From the NCBI GenBank assembly GCA_045132035.1, contig JBGURM010000017.1, forward strand, positions 1-23,932: DNA of 23,932 nucleotides, in the 5' to 3' direction. The translations under genes and the position numbers were made by a program. The DNA comes from UBA2450 sp045132035. GTDB taxonomy: Bacteria; Bacillota_I; Bacilli_A; RFN20; CAG-826. The notes under the pieces were generated by a model. It was not told where the DNA came from and did no database searches. It saw only the letters and a list, made by a program, of their open reading frames with translations. Below, in pieces: positions 14,177-20,796 of the stretch (positions are counted from its first letter, which is position 1; each line of letters opens with the position of its first letter).

Positions 14177-14258
14177 TGTTCGTGAATTGTCGTTGCATTA
14201 TGCGGAATAATGTGGCGGATAGTCATCGCTAATCGGTGGCGAGGCGAACATTTTTTAT
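14177..14258 (+). ncRNA. Candidate small RNA 3: three-way-junction RNA of about 80 nt ending in a U-tract
   Basis: UGUUCG (14177-14182) pairs with CGAACA (14245-14250), directly before UUUUUU. Inside, UCGUUGCAUUAU pairs over 12 bp (with G-U pairs) with AUAAUGUGGCGG around loop GCGGA. A second hairpin forms as CAUCG-CUAAU-CGGUG or, alternatively, UCGCU/GGCGA. GC is 32 of 64 bases at 14183-14246 in a very AT-rich gap. It matches none of the SRP RNA, tmRNA, tRNA or riboswitch cores I know. Its last 30 bases are antisense to the end of the basic-protein gene. Confidence 0.5.
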
Positions 14259-14645
14259 TTTATTCTTATCTACTCTTCTCAATCTTTTTAAATCTTTTTT
14301 TGACAAAGTCCACTTTCTTCTAGATAATCTTGGCTTAGAACAATTCCTAGAATATATTTTTTTAACTGTTTTTCTATAGTAACTTTTTGTTTTACGCGCT
14401 GGCATTGGATTCTTTTTAAATTGTACATACATAGCTCTTGGTTTTCCTGCTTTAGTAAGTGATGGATGCGTTGTCATCTCGTGTCCATAATAAAAATTTC
14501 CATTTTTTGATATGCTCATAAATGGATGACCGTTTTTTGAATCGTGGTAAAAACGCACTCTATGGTCTCCTGGTATTTTTTTCTTAAACCAGGGTTTTTC
14601 CTTTTTTCGCTTGATTGTGAATTTAATTTTATTTTTCGATTTCAT
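14229..14645 (-). CDS. Small, highly basic protein of unknown function
   Basis: A 138-residue protein, strongly positive (Lys/Arg throughout) with no membrane segment. The central part GDHRVRFYHDSKNGHPFMSI, then YYGHEMTTHPSLTKAGKPR and KKNPMP, looks folded and conserved. I have a vague memory of similar 'H-x-T-x-H-P-x-L...G-x-P-R' proteins in Firmicutes but cannot name the family. The C-terminal third (KKIYSRNCSKPRLSRRKW, LKRLRR) looks suited to nucleic-acid binding. The SD (AGAGG) lies about 9 nt before ATG and is paired in a hairpin. The 3' end overlaps RNA candidate 3 on the other strand. Coding is supported by the ordered motifs, not by a match. Confidence 0.75.
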   Translation of the reverse strand: MKSKNKIKFTIKRKKEKPWFKKKIPGDHRVRFYHDSKNGHPFMSISKNGNFYYGHEMTTHPSLTKAGKPRAMYVQFKKNPMPARKTKSYYRKTVKKIYSRNCSKPRLSRRKWTLSKKDLKRLRRVDKNKIKNVRLATD

Positions 14646-14653
14646 TAAAAAGT

Positions 14654-14673
14654 CCTCTCATATTAATAAGAGG
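14654..14673 (-). promoter_or_regulatory. SD-sequestering hairpin before the basic-protein gene
   Basis: On the minus strand CCTCTTAT-TAAT-ATGAGAGG forms an 8-bp stem (one G-U) whose 3' arm is the SD AGAGG. Translation would need the stem to open through temperature, a protein or an RNA. Confidence 0.5.
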
Positions 14674-14724
14674 AAGAAAATGCGATTTTTTTGAAAATTT
14701 TCTTAAAGTTTTTATCCAGAAAAG

Positions 14725-14745
14725 AAAAAACCAGCTATGCTGGTT
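14725..14745 (-). terminator. Rho-independent terminator of glyA, overlapping the stop codon
   Basis: On the minus strand AACCAGC-ATA-GCTGGTT is followed by TTTTC. The first two bases of the stem lie in the TAA stop codon. Confidence 0.85.
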
Positions 14746-15952
14746 AAATTTCTTGAATTTGTTTCCAATTAGAGACAATTGATTTCACAATATCTTTTGC
14801 GTCTTGTTCACTAATATTACCTTTTAAGTAATCGTAGATGAGTTTAGCTACTTTAGAAGCATCATCTAATGTACATCCTCTTGTGGTCACTGCCGCAAAG
14901 CCAATACGAAGTCCACTAGTTTCTTTTGGAGATAACTTATCTCCTGGAATCATATTCTTATTAGTGGTAACCCCAATATCTTCTAATTTTTGTTGAGCTT
15001 CTTTACCAGTGATTCCAAAGGAATCTAAGGTATTGAGCAAGAAGAGATGGTTATCAGTATCAGTAGCAATTGCTCCTAATTCTTTTAACGTTTGAGCGCA
15101 TTTTTTTGTGTTTGCCATTAAGGAAGCAACATATTCTTTAAATTCTTCTGTGTGAGCTTCTTTGAAACACACTGCTTTAGCGGCAATAATATGTTCAAGT
15201 GGTCCACCTTGGTAAAATGGGAAGACTGCGGAATTAATCTTTTTAATTAAATCAGGGTTATTAGTGAGGATGATTCCTCCTCTTGGTCCTCTTAATGTTT
15301 TATGAGTGGTACTAGTTACAATATCAGCGTATGGGAATGGAGACATATGCTTTTTAGCGGCCACTAAGCCAGCGATATGGGCCATATCCACCATCATAAG
15401 AGCGCCGACTTCATCACAGATTTCTCTTATTCTTTTGAAATTAATTTCATAAGGGAAAGCACTATAACCACTTAAGATAACATTTGGTCTTTCTTTTAAA
15501 GCAATTTCTCTAAGTGAATCATAGTTAAGTCGACCATCTTTATCCAAAGGATAATGAACGAATGTATATAAATAGGAAGAGAAGCTAACAGGAGAGCCAT
15601 GTGTTAAGTGACCTCCATCATTTAACACTAAAGAAAGAACTTTTCCTCCTTCTGGCATTAATGCGCGATATGCAGCAGCGTTAGCTTGGCTGCCTGAATG
15701 AGGTTGGACGTTAGCGAACTGACAACCAAATAAGTCACAAACTTCTTTAATTGCGATTCTTTCGATTTCATCGACATATTCGCATCCCCCATAATATCTT
15801 CTTCCTGGATATCCTTCCGCGTATTTATTAGTAAGGATAGAAGAACACATATTTCTTACATTTTTAGAGGCATAGTTTTCACTAGCAATGAGTTCAATTC
15901 CATTATTTTGACGATCTTGTTCTTTTTGAATTAAAGCTAAAATATCTTCCAT
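14744..15952 (-). CDS. glyA: Serine hydroxymethyltransferase
   Basis: PLP enzyme converting serine and tetrahydrofolate to glycine and 5,10-methylene-tetrahydrofolate, the main source of one-carbon units. The sequence shows IELIASENYAS (19-29), NKYAEGYPGRRYYGG (42-56), NVQPHSGSQAN (81-91), GGHLTHG (113-119), VDMAHIAGLVAA (188-199) and the PLP lysine K218 in TSTTHKTLRGPRGG. At 402 residues it is slightly short but complete. The SD-like GAAAGG lies about 8 nt before ATG 15952. It is a single-gene unit with its own terminator, between the basic-protein gene and the TetR regulator. Confidence 0.97.
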   Translation of the reverse strand: MEDILALIQKEQDRQNNGIELIASENYASKNVRNMCSSILTNKYAEGYPGRRYYGGCEYVDEIERIAIKEVCDLFGCQFANVQPHSGSQANAAAYRALMPEGGKVLSLVLNDGGHLTHGSPVSFSSYLYTFVHYPLDKDGRLNYDSLREIALKERPNVILSGYSAFPYEINFKRIREICDEVGALMMVDMAHIAGLVAAKKHMSPFPYADIVTSTTHKTLRGPRGGIILTNNPDLIKKINSAVFPFYQGGPLEHIIAAKAVCFKEAHTEEFKEYVASLMANTKKCAQTLKELGAIATDTDNHLFLLNTLDSFGITGKEAQQKLEDIGVTTNKNMIPGDKLSPKETSGLRIGFAAVTTRGCTLDDASKVAKLIYDYLKGNISEQDAKDIVKSIVSNWKQIQEI

Positions 15953-16020
15953 AAGTCTGACCTTTCTTACTTGTAGAATATGATAATGTAAAAAGATGTT
16001 TTATTAAATAAAAATTGAAA

Positions 16021-16581
16021 TTATTTATATAAAGAGAAGTAATATTCACTTATCTTTTCTGGAGTGATATCACTCGCGTGTCTTAAATAATATTGAAGTA
16101 AAGCAGTATAGCCATTGATATATTGATGGATTTTTAAATCAGTAGGAATATCGTTATTTCCCATGATTCTTTTGTCCACTAGTGAGGTGATAAGTGGTTT
16201 TAATCTTTTTCTTAATTGAGATAAAAAGATTGAAGAAGCTCCACTATTAAGGATAGCAAGAATTAATTCTCTATCTTCTAGGAAATGGTAAAAAGAATGA
16301 ACAATGATATGTTTTAATTCTTCTGGAGCGTCTTTAGAAAAATCATGATGTTTTTCTTTCTTTAATGAATGAGAAAAAATGTGATCAAAAGTATCATCAC
16401 AAATATGGACAAAGATTTTGTCCTTATTTTTGAAATAAAAATAGAATGTTGAGCGAGAAATATTCGCCTCTTTGATGATGTCGGTATTTGTTATTTTTGA
16501 GTAGTCTTTTTCTTTGATTAAATTCGCTACTGCCTCATATATTTTTTCTAACGCGCTTGTTTCTTCTTTTTTATATCTCAT
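16021..16581 (-). CDS. TetR-family transcriptional regulator
   Basis: A 186-residue regulator. The N-terminal helix-turn-helix includes NTDIIKEANISRSTFYFYFKNKDKIF (about 32-57 in outline), the usual TetR pattern 'I...A.vs...fY.yF.nKe.L'. The C-terminal ligand domain has its normal variability. It diverges from the metal/siderophore-type ABC operon across fewer than 70 bp and so probably controls that operon and itself, with a ligand linked to the transported compound. TATAAT at 16596-16601 is 14 nt before the ATG, leaving a leader of about 7 nt and no SD. This is not Fur/DtxR, so regulation may answer to an organic ligand rather than metal. Confidence 0.9.
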   Translation of the reverse strand: MRYKKEETSALEKIYEAVANLIKEKDYSKITNTDIIKEANISRSTFYFYFKNKDKIFVHICDDTFDHIFSHSLKKEKHHDFSKDAPEELKHIIVHSFYHFLEDRELILAILNSGASSIFLSQLRKRLKPLITSLVDKRIMGNNDIPTDLKIHQYINGYTALLQYYLRHASDITPEKISEYYFSLYK

Positions 16582-16595
16582 AATTTATCGAACAC

Positions 16596-16646
16596 ATTAT
16601 ACTATTATTGTTTCTTTTTTGCTATTTTATTTATTTTACATATACT
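16596..16646. promoter_or_regulatory. Divergent promoter region of tetR and the FecCD operon
   Basis: Minus strand: TATAAT (16596-16601) for tetR. Plus strand: TTGCTA (16619-16624), a 16-nt spacer and TATACT (16641-16646) for the permease. ATTATA-C-TATTAT (16596-16608) is an imperfect dyad overlapping the tetR -10 and a possible operator. Confidence 0.4.
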
Positions 16647-16649
16647 AAT

Positions 16650-17702
16650 ATGTTTTGGATGAATAATTTATCACTATCGAAAAAAAGATTAATCACTGTT
16701 ATATCATTAGGTCTATTAGTGTTAATTATTTTCTTTTTTTCACTCTTTATTGGATCAAGTAATATGTCATTTTCTGATGCTTTTTTGGCTTTATTCAATC
16801 AAGGAGAAGAATCTAGTCGAATTATCATGCTAAATATTCGTCTTCCTCGAGTGATTGCTGCTGTTTTAGCTGGCATTGCTCTATCTATAAGTGGAGTCAT
16901 TATGCAAACAGTTAGTAATAACGTGATGGCTTCTCCTACTACTTTAGGTGTGAGTAACGCTGCGGTTTTAGGCGCAAATATCGCGATTATTGTAATAGGC
17001 GGAGGAATGATTCCGGTTACTGGAGGAAAAGTCTTCGTAGAAAATCCATATTTAACAAGTTTATTTGCTTTCCTATTCGCTTTAGGTGGAACCCTACTTG
17101 TTTTAGGGCTTTCTCGATTCAAAAAATTTAACACTGCAACCACTGTTTTAATCGGTGTTACCTTTGGTACTTTTTGTACAGGGGCCACGACTTTAATTCA
17201 ATATTTTGCTACAGACACAACCTTGAGTAGCGCAATATATTGGTCTTTTGGTGATTTAGGAAGAGCGACTTATACATATGATTTGATCATTTTAGTTGTC
17301 ACTATTATTGCTTTAGTGTTCTTCCTTATTTTCTCTTATCGCTATAACGCTTTACTTCTAGGAGAAGATACTTCAAGAACTTTAGGAATTAATCTTAATA
17401 TCTTTAGATTTATTTCTCTTTTACTTGCCTCTTTACTTACTGCGGTGTGTGTTTCCTTATTAGGAATAATTGGATTTATTGGATTAGTTGTTCCTCAAAT
17501 CATGAGGAAATTTGTTGGTAATGATCATAAATATTTAATTATTACTTCTTCTTTATTTGGAGCGTGTTTCCTTCTTATTTGTGATGATATTTCTCGAGTG
17601 GCAGCGAATGGAATTGCTCTACCAGTAGGAGCGATTACTTCCTTAATTGGAGCGCCAATATTTATATTGATTTTATTAACTAGTAGGAGAAAGAAATCAT
17701 GA
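16650..17702 (+). CDS. FecCD-family ABC permease (iron-siderophore, heme or corrinoid type)
   Basis: A membrane permease of about 350 residues with about nine to ten hydrophobic segments. Family motifs are IRLPRVIAAVLAGIALSISGVIMQ, SPTTLGVSNAA (form of the usual 'NPLA.P..LGvs.GA') and the coupling region FIGLVVPQIMRKFVGNDHK that meets the ATPase. An ATG at 16608 in the same frame is rejected because it lies ahead of the likely -10 box; ATG 16659 is also possible. No SD is visible. The stop TGA overlaps the next start as ATGA. The family moves chelated iron, heme or cobalamin; the cargo cannot be read from sequence. Confidence 0.92.
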   Translation: MFWMNNLSLSKKRLITVISLGLLVLIIFFFSLFIGSSNMSFSDAFLALFNQGEESSRIIMLNIRLPRVIAAVLAGIALSISGVIMQTVSNNVMASPTTLGVSNAAVLGANIAIIVIGGGMIPVTGGKVFVENPYLTSLFAFLFALGGTLLVLGLSRFKKFNTATTVLIGVTFGTFCTGATTLIQYFATDTTLSSAIYWSFGDLGRATYTYDLIILVVTIIALVFFLIFSYRYNALLLGEDTSRTLGINLNIFRFISLLLASLLTAVCVSLLGIIGFIGLVVPQIMRKFVGNDHKYLIITSSLFGACFLLICDDISRVAANGIALPVGAITSLIGAPIFILILLTSRRKKS

Positions 17703-18454
17703 TTAGAGTGAATAATTTATCTTTCTCATATCGAAAAAATAAAAAAGTCCTTGAAGGGGTTTCTTTCACTATTAATGATGGTGAATGTGTTGTTCTTCTT
17801 GGTCCTAATGGAGTGGGAAAATCAACAATCATTAATTGTTTAACTGGAGCAAATAAGGTTAAAGAAGGAGATATCATCTTTGATGAAAAATCAATTAAAG
17901 ATCTTAAAAGTAAAGATTTTGCTTCTTTAATAGCATATGTTCCTCAACTCATTAATGGAAATGACTTAACAGTTAAAGAAGTTATCACTTTAGGAAGACT
18001 CCCATACTATTACATCTATCCAAATAAAGATGATTTAAAGAAAGTTAATGAAGTGATTAAAGAATTTAATCTAGAAAGTATCCAAGATGAAATCACTAGT
18101 GAGATTTCTGGAGGAGAAAGACAAAAAGTAGCGATTGCTAGAAGCTTTATTCAAGACGCAAAAACAATTATTTTTGATGAACCAACTAGTAATTTAGATA
18201 TTGCAAGTCAAGTTAATATCATCTCTTTAATCAAAGAAGAATGTAAAAAATATAACAAGAGCTCACTTATATCGATGCATGACATCAATCAAGCATTAGA
18301 TATTGGAGATACATTTGTCTTCTTGAAAGATAAATCAGTTTATAAAATCTGCAAAAAAGAAGACATTACCCCTGAACTTCTATTTGAAGTTTATGGCATT
18401 AAATCAAAATTAATTAAAACTGAAAAAGGAGGATATTTTATTTATGAAAAGTAA
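17699..18454 (+). CDS. FecE/FhuC/BtuD-type ABC ATP-binding protein
   Basis: Cytoplasmic ATPase of the importer, 251 residues. Walker A GPNGVGKST (35-43), Q-loop VPQ (81-83), signature ISGGERQ (136-142), Walker B IIFDEP (157-162), D-loop SNLD and the H-loop histidine in SMHDINQAL are all present. It overlaps the permease by 4 bp and the binding-protein gene by 11 bp, the tight coupling typical of this operon type. Confidence 0.95.
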   Translation: MIRVNNLSFSYRKNKKVLEGVSFTINDGECVVLLGPNGVGKSTIINCLTGANKVKEGDIIFDEKSIKDLKSKDFASLIAYVPQLINGNDLTVKEVITLGRLPYYYIYPNKDDLKKVNEVIKEFNLESIQDEITSEISGGERQKVAIARSFIQDAKTIIFDEPTSNLDIASQVNIISLIKEECKKYNKSSLISMHDINQALDIGDTFVFLKDKSVYKICKKEDITPELLFEVYGIKSKLIKTEKGGYFIYEK

Positions 18455-19556
18455 GTTTTTAATTTTAACATTACTCCCTTTATTAGCGGGTTGTGTTCCT
18501 GCTTCATCAATTGATGGCAATAATTTAATTGAACTTGTCGATGGACAAGGAAGAACCGTTCAAATCGACAAAACCAAAAGAGATCGCGTCATTTGTATCG
18601 GCGCTGGAGCGTTAAGATATTATTCTAATATTGGTGATTTAAGTAAAATTGTCGCAGTGGAAGATTTTGAAACCACCACTAAGACATATGGTTTTGGTGG
18701 ACAAGTAATTCGTCCTTATTACCACGTCAATAAAGCATTATTTGACACATTACCAAGCTGTGGTAAAGGTGGACCAGCTGCTCAAGCACCTGAAACTGAA
18801 AAGATTTTAGACGCCAAACCAAATGTTATTGTTTCTTTCTATTCAGCAGATGTTAATAACAAATTAAGCACTGATTTAAATGTCCCAGTCATCGGATTAA
18901 AACAAGGACCAGAAGGTGTTTTTGACACTGTTACTAAAAACTCTTTCACCATTTTAGGAAAAGCATTTTCTAAAGAAACTAGAGCGGCTGAACTCAATAA
19001 TTATATTGATGGAGTAGTTAGTGAATTAAGTTCTTTAAGTGAATCAACTGAGAGCTATTATGTTGGTTGTATTGGTAACTGGGGTAAAACAAGTGTTTAT
19101 GGCACAATGCTTAATAATCCAACCCTTAAATACGCGAAAGTTAAAGATGCTTTAAAAGATTTAAGTCTACCAGGAGCAGGACAAGTTGAGATCGACCAAG
19201 AAAAATTAGTCCAAATTAATCCAGATAAAATCTTCATCGATAGCATGAATCTAAGTGGTTTCATTAATGAATATAAAGAAAAGAAAGAAACATTAAATGC
19301 TTTAAATGCCTTTAAAAATAAGGAAACTTATGTTCAAATGCCATATAATGCTTACTATACAAATCTTGAAGTTCAAATTATGACCACTTATTATATTGCG
19401 TCAATCAGTCATAATATAGACGGGTTTAGTATCGTCAATAAAGGTAATGAAGTCTTAACTAAATTTACTGGTAAGGCTTGTTATAACGAATTATTAGAGT
19501 ATTCTACTGCTTACGGGGGATACACTAAAATTGACATGGATGAATTAATTAAATAA
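18444..19556 (+). CDS. Substrate-binding lipoprotein of the FecCD-type importer
   Basis: A signal peptide with lipobox LAGC (lipidated C17) shows a membrane-anchored extracellular protein. The class III periplasmic-binding fold is suggested by VDGQGRTVQIDKTKRDRVICIG at the N-terminus, the 'iLdakPNVIVSF' segment and QINPDKIFID near the interlobe helix. At 370 residues it is longer than simple siderophore-binding proteins. The insert RPYYHVNKALFDTLP-CGKGGPAAQ is noteworthy and recalls iron-binding proteins of anaerobes. SD AGGAGG is 11 nt before ATG 18444, inside the ATPase gene. The ligand is unknown. Confidence 0.9.
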   Translation: MKSKFLILTLLPLLAGCVPASSIDGNNLIELVDGQGRTVQIDKTKRDRVICIGAGALRYYSNIGDLSKIVAVEDFETTTKTYGFGGQVIRPYYHVNKALFDTLPSCGKGGPAAQAPETEKILDAKPNVIVSFYSADVNNKLSTDLNVPVIGLKQGPEGVFDTVTKNSFTILGKAFSKETRAAELNNYIDGVVSELSSLSESTESYYVGCIGNWGKTSVYGTMLNNPTLKYAKVKDALKDLSLPGAGQVEIDQEKLVQINPDKIFIDSMNLSGFINEYKEKKETLNALNAFKNKETYVQMPYNAYYTNLEVQIMTTYYIASISHNIDGFSIVNKGNEVLTKFTGKACYNELLEYSTAYGGYTKIDMDELIK

Positions 19557-20125
19557 TGAACGAAAATATAAAACAATTTTTTGATAATATCGCCATCAAT
19601 TATGTTCATAATGATTCTAAACTCATTGATGAACTTCTTGATTCTTTGTTTTTAACAAACTCTCATCGCATTTTAGATTTAGGGTGCGGTAAAGGAATCA
19701 TCTCCGAAAAACTTGCTTTAAGAAATAAAGGTGAAGTTGTCGCTTTAGATTTAAGTAATGAAATGCTTAAATATGCGAAAGAAAAGATCAAAGATCCAAG
19801 AGTGAAGTTCGTTAATGGAGATTTTTATGAATTTAATGACTCTCCTTTTGATGCGATTATTTGTTTTGATGCTTATCCTCACTTTATGGATGTTACTGGA
19901 TTTGTTAATAAAGCCAATGAACTTCTTAAAGAAGATGGCCTACTAGCGATCATTCATGATATCGGTAGAGGAACTCTTAACGAACACCATAAACGTTCCG
20001 CAGGCGCGGTTTCTCGCTTATTAAAAGCCCCAAAAGAAGAATTTGAACCACTACTTAAGTACTTTAAACCAATTGAATTAGAAGAAAGTGATACTTATTA
20101 CAAGATTGTAATGATAAAAAGATAA
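19556..20125 (+). CDS. Class I SAM-dependent methyltransferase
   Basis: A 189-residue cytoplasmic methyltransferase. Motif I is ILDLGCGKG (39-47), the acidic end of strand 2 is VALDLS, the adenine-binding region is FVNGDFYEF and motif IV is DAIICFDAYPHF. The Tyr/His-rich PHFMD and HDIGRGTLNEHH stretches may shape the acceptor site. Its ATG shares one base with the TAA stop of the binding-protein gene, so it belongs to the importer operon and probably modifies the imported compound or acts on the metal/cofactor delivered. A small-molecule substrate is inferred; the exact reaction is unknown. Confidence 0.92.
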   Translation: MNENIKQFFDNIAINYVHNDSKLIDELLDSLFLTNSHRILDLGCGKGIISEKLALRNKGEVVALDLSNEMLKYAKEKIKDPRVKFVNGDFYEFNDSPFDAIICFDAYPHFMDVTGFVNKANELLKEDGLLAIIHDIGRGTLNEHHKRSAGAVSRLLKAPKEEFEPLLKYFKPIELEESDTYYKIVMIKR

Positions 20126-20166
20126 GTAAGAATTATAATTAATAATTGGGAATAGAGGTACATAAA

Positions 20167-20694
20167 ATGTTTGGAAAAGAATTAGCCCATGATGAATCCT
20201 ATATCAAGGAATATGGTGAATATAAAATCACTAGCTCATATACAGTATATGAAGCATATATTGAAGAGATGCATGATAAAGACGGCAAACTCATCACTAA
20301 TAAAGATGGTTCTCCAAGATATAGATATATTGACGAAAGAGATGTTTCTTCTTTAAAGGAAGACACTCTTGTAAAAATCATTAGAGAAGGCTTTTATAAA
20401 GATGCTTATCAAGTAAATGGTGATTACGTTGAGAAAGTTGAAAAAGAAGAAGGAAAAAGAATCTACTTCGTCGTCGATAAAGATAGAATCACTACTTTAG
20501 AAAAAGGCACAAAAGTTATCGCAAGAAACGGCACATATCGTTTATTAAAAGAAGTCGGCTATGTTCTTGTTGATGATTACGAAATCGAAAAACCAAAAGT
20601 CATCGCAGTTCGTAAATTCAAAACTGAAGATCACGACGCCGAAGCTAAAGAAATCATCAGAGCGAAATTAAGAAGATTCTCTGACGAGGACTAA
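20167..20694 (+). CDS. Hypothetical cytoplasmic protein, unknown family
   Basis: I do not recognise it. The 175-residue protein has no signal peptide or membrane helix, is rich in charged residues and appears mostly beta in the middle (TVYEAYIEEM, VKIIREGFYKDAYQV, VIARNGTYRLLKEVGYVLVDDY) with a basic helical end (AKEIIRAKLRRF). The start is ATG 20167 with SD AGAGGT 7 nt upstream; an in-frame TTG at 20146 is less likely. It follows the methyltransferase by 41 bp with no terminator between, but TATAAT at 20134-20139 could give it its own promoter. A strong terminator follows. Confidence 0.8.
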   Translation: MFGKELAHDESYIKEYGEYKITSSYTVYEAYIEEMHDKDGKLITNKDGSPRYRYIDERDVSSLKEDTLVKIIREGFYKDAYQVNGDYVEKVEKEEGKRIYFVVDKDRITTLEKGTKVIARNGTYRLLKEVGYVLVDDYEIEKPKVIAVRKFKTEDHDAEAKEIIRAKLRRFSDED

Positions 20695-20713
20695 GAAAAT
20701 TAATATTTCAAAG

Positions 20714-20739
20714 AGGGTTTAAAAACCCTTTTCTTTTAT
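20714..20739 (+). terminator. Rho-independent terminator
   Basis: AGGGTT-TAAA-AACCCT followed by TTTCTTTTAT. It closes the unit that ends with the 175-residue protein. Confidence 0.85.
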
Positions 20740-20747
20740 ATTTTTTG

Positions 20748-20788
20748 TTGTTTTCAGGCGTACGCAAAAGTATTCTTAAATTAGGAGG
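20748..20788 (+). promoter_or_regulatory. Promoter and SD of the large lipoprotein gene
   Basis: TTGTTT (20748-20753), a 17-nt spacer containing the palindrome GCGTACGC (20758-20765), TATTCT (20771-20776) and SD AGGAGG (20783-20788) 8 nt before ATG 20797. The GC-rich palindrome in the spacer could be an operator. Confidence 0.5.
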
Positions 20789-20796
20789 AAATTTTT

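Noticed and set aside
14177..14258. SRP (4.5S) RNA or tmRNA as identity of the third RNA candidate.
   Set aside because: The SRP apical motif (GGUCAGG...GGAAG...GCAGCC) and the tmRNA tRNA-like ends are absent.
13930..14645. Classical type III toxin-antitoxin locus.
   Set aside because: The RNA segments are not repeats of each other and lie on the opposite strand from the protein gene; no ToxN/CptN-like motif was recognised.
17699..17702. TGA read as Trp (Mycoplasma-type code).
   Set aside because: TGA serves as a stop in the ATGA overlap, and conserved Trp positions use TGG.
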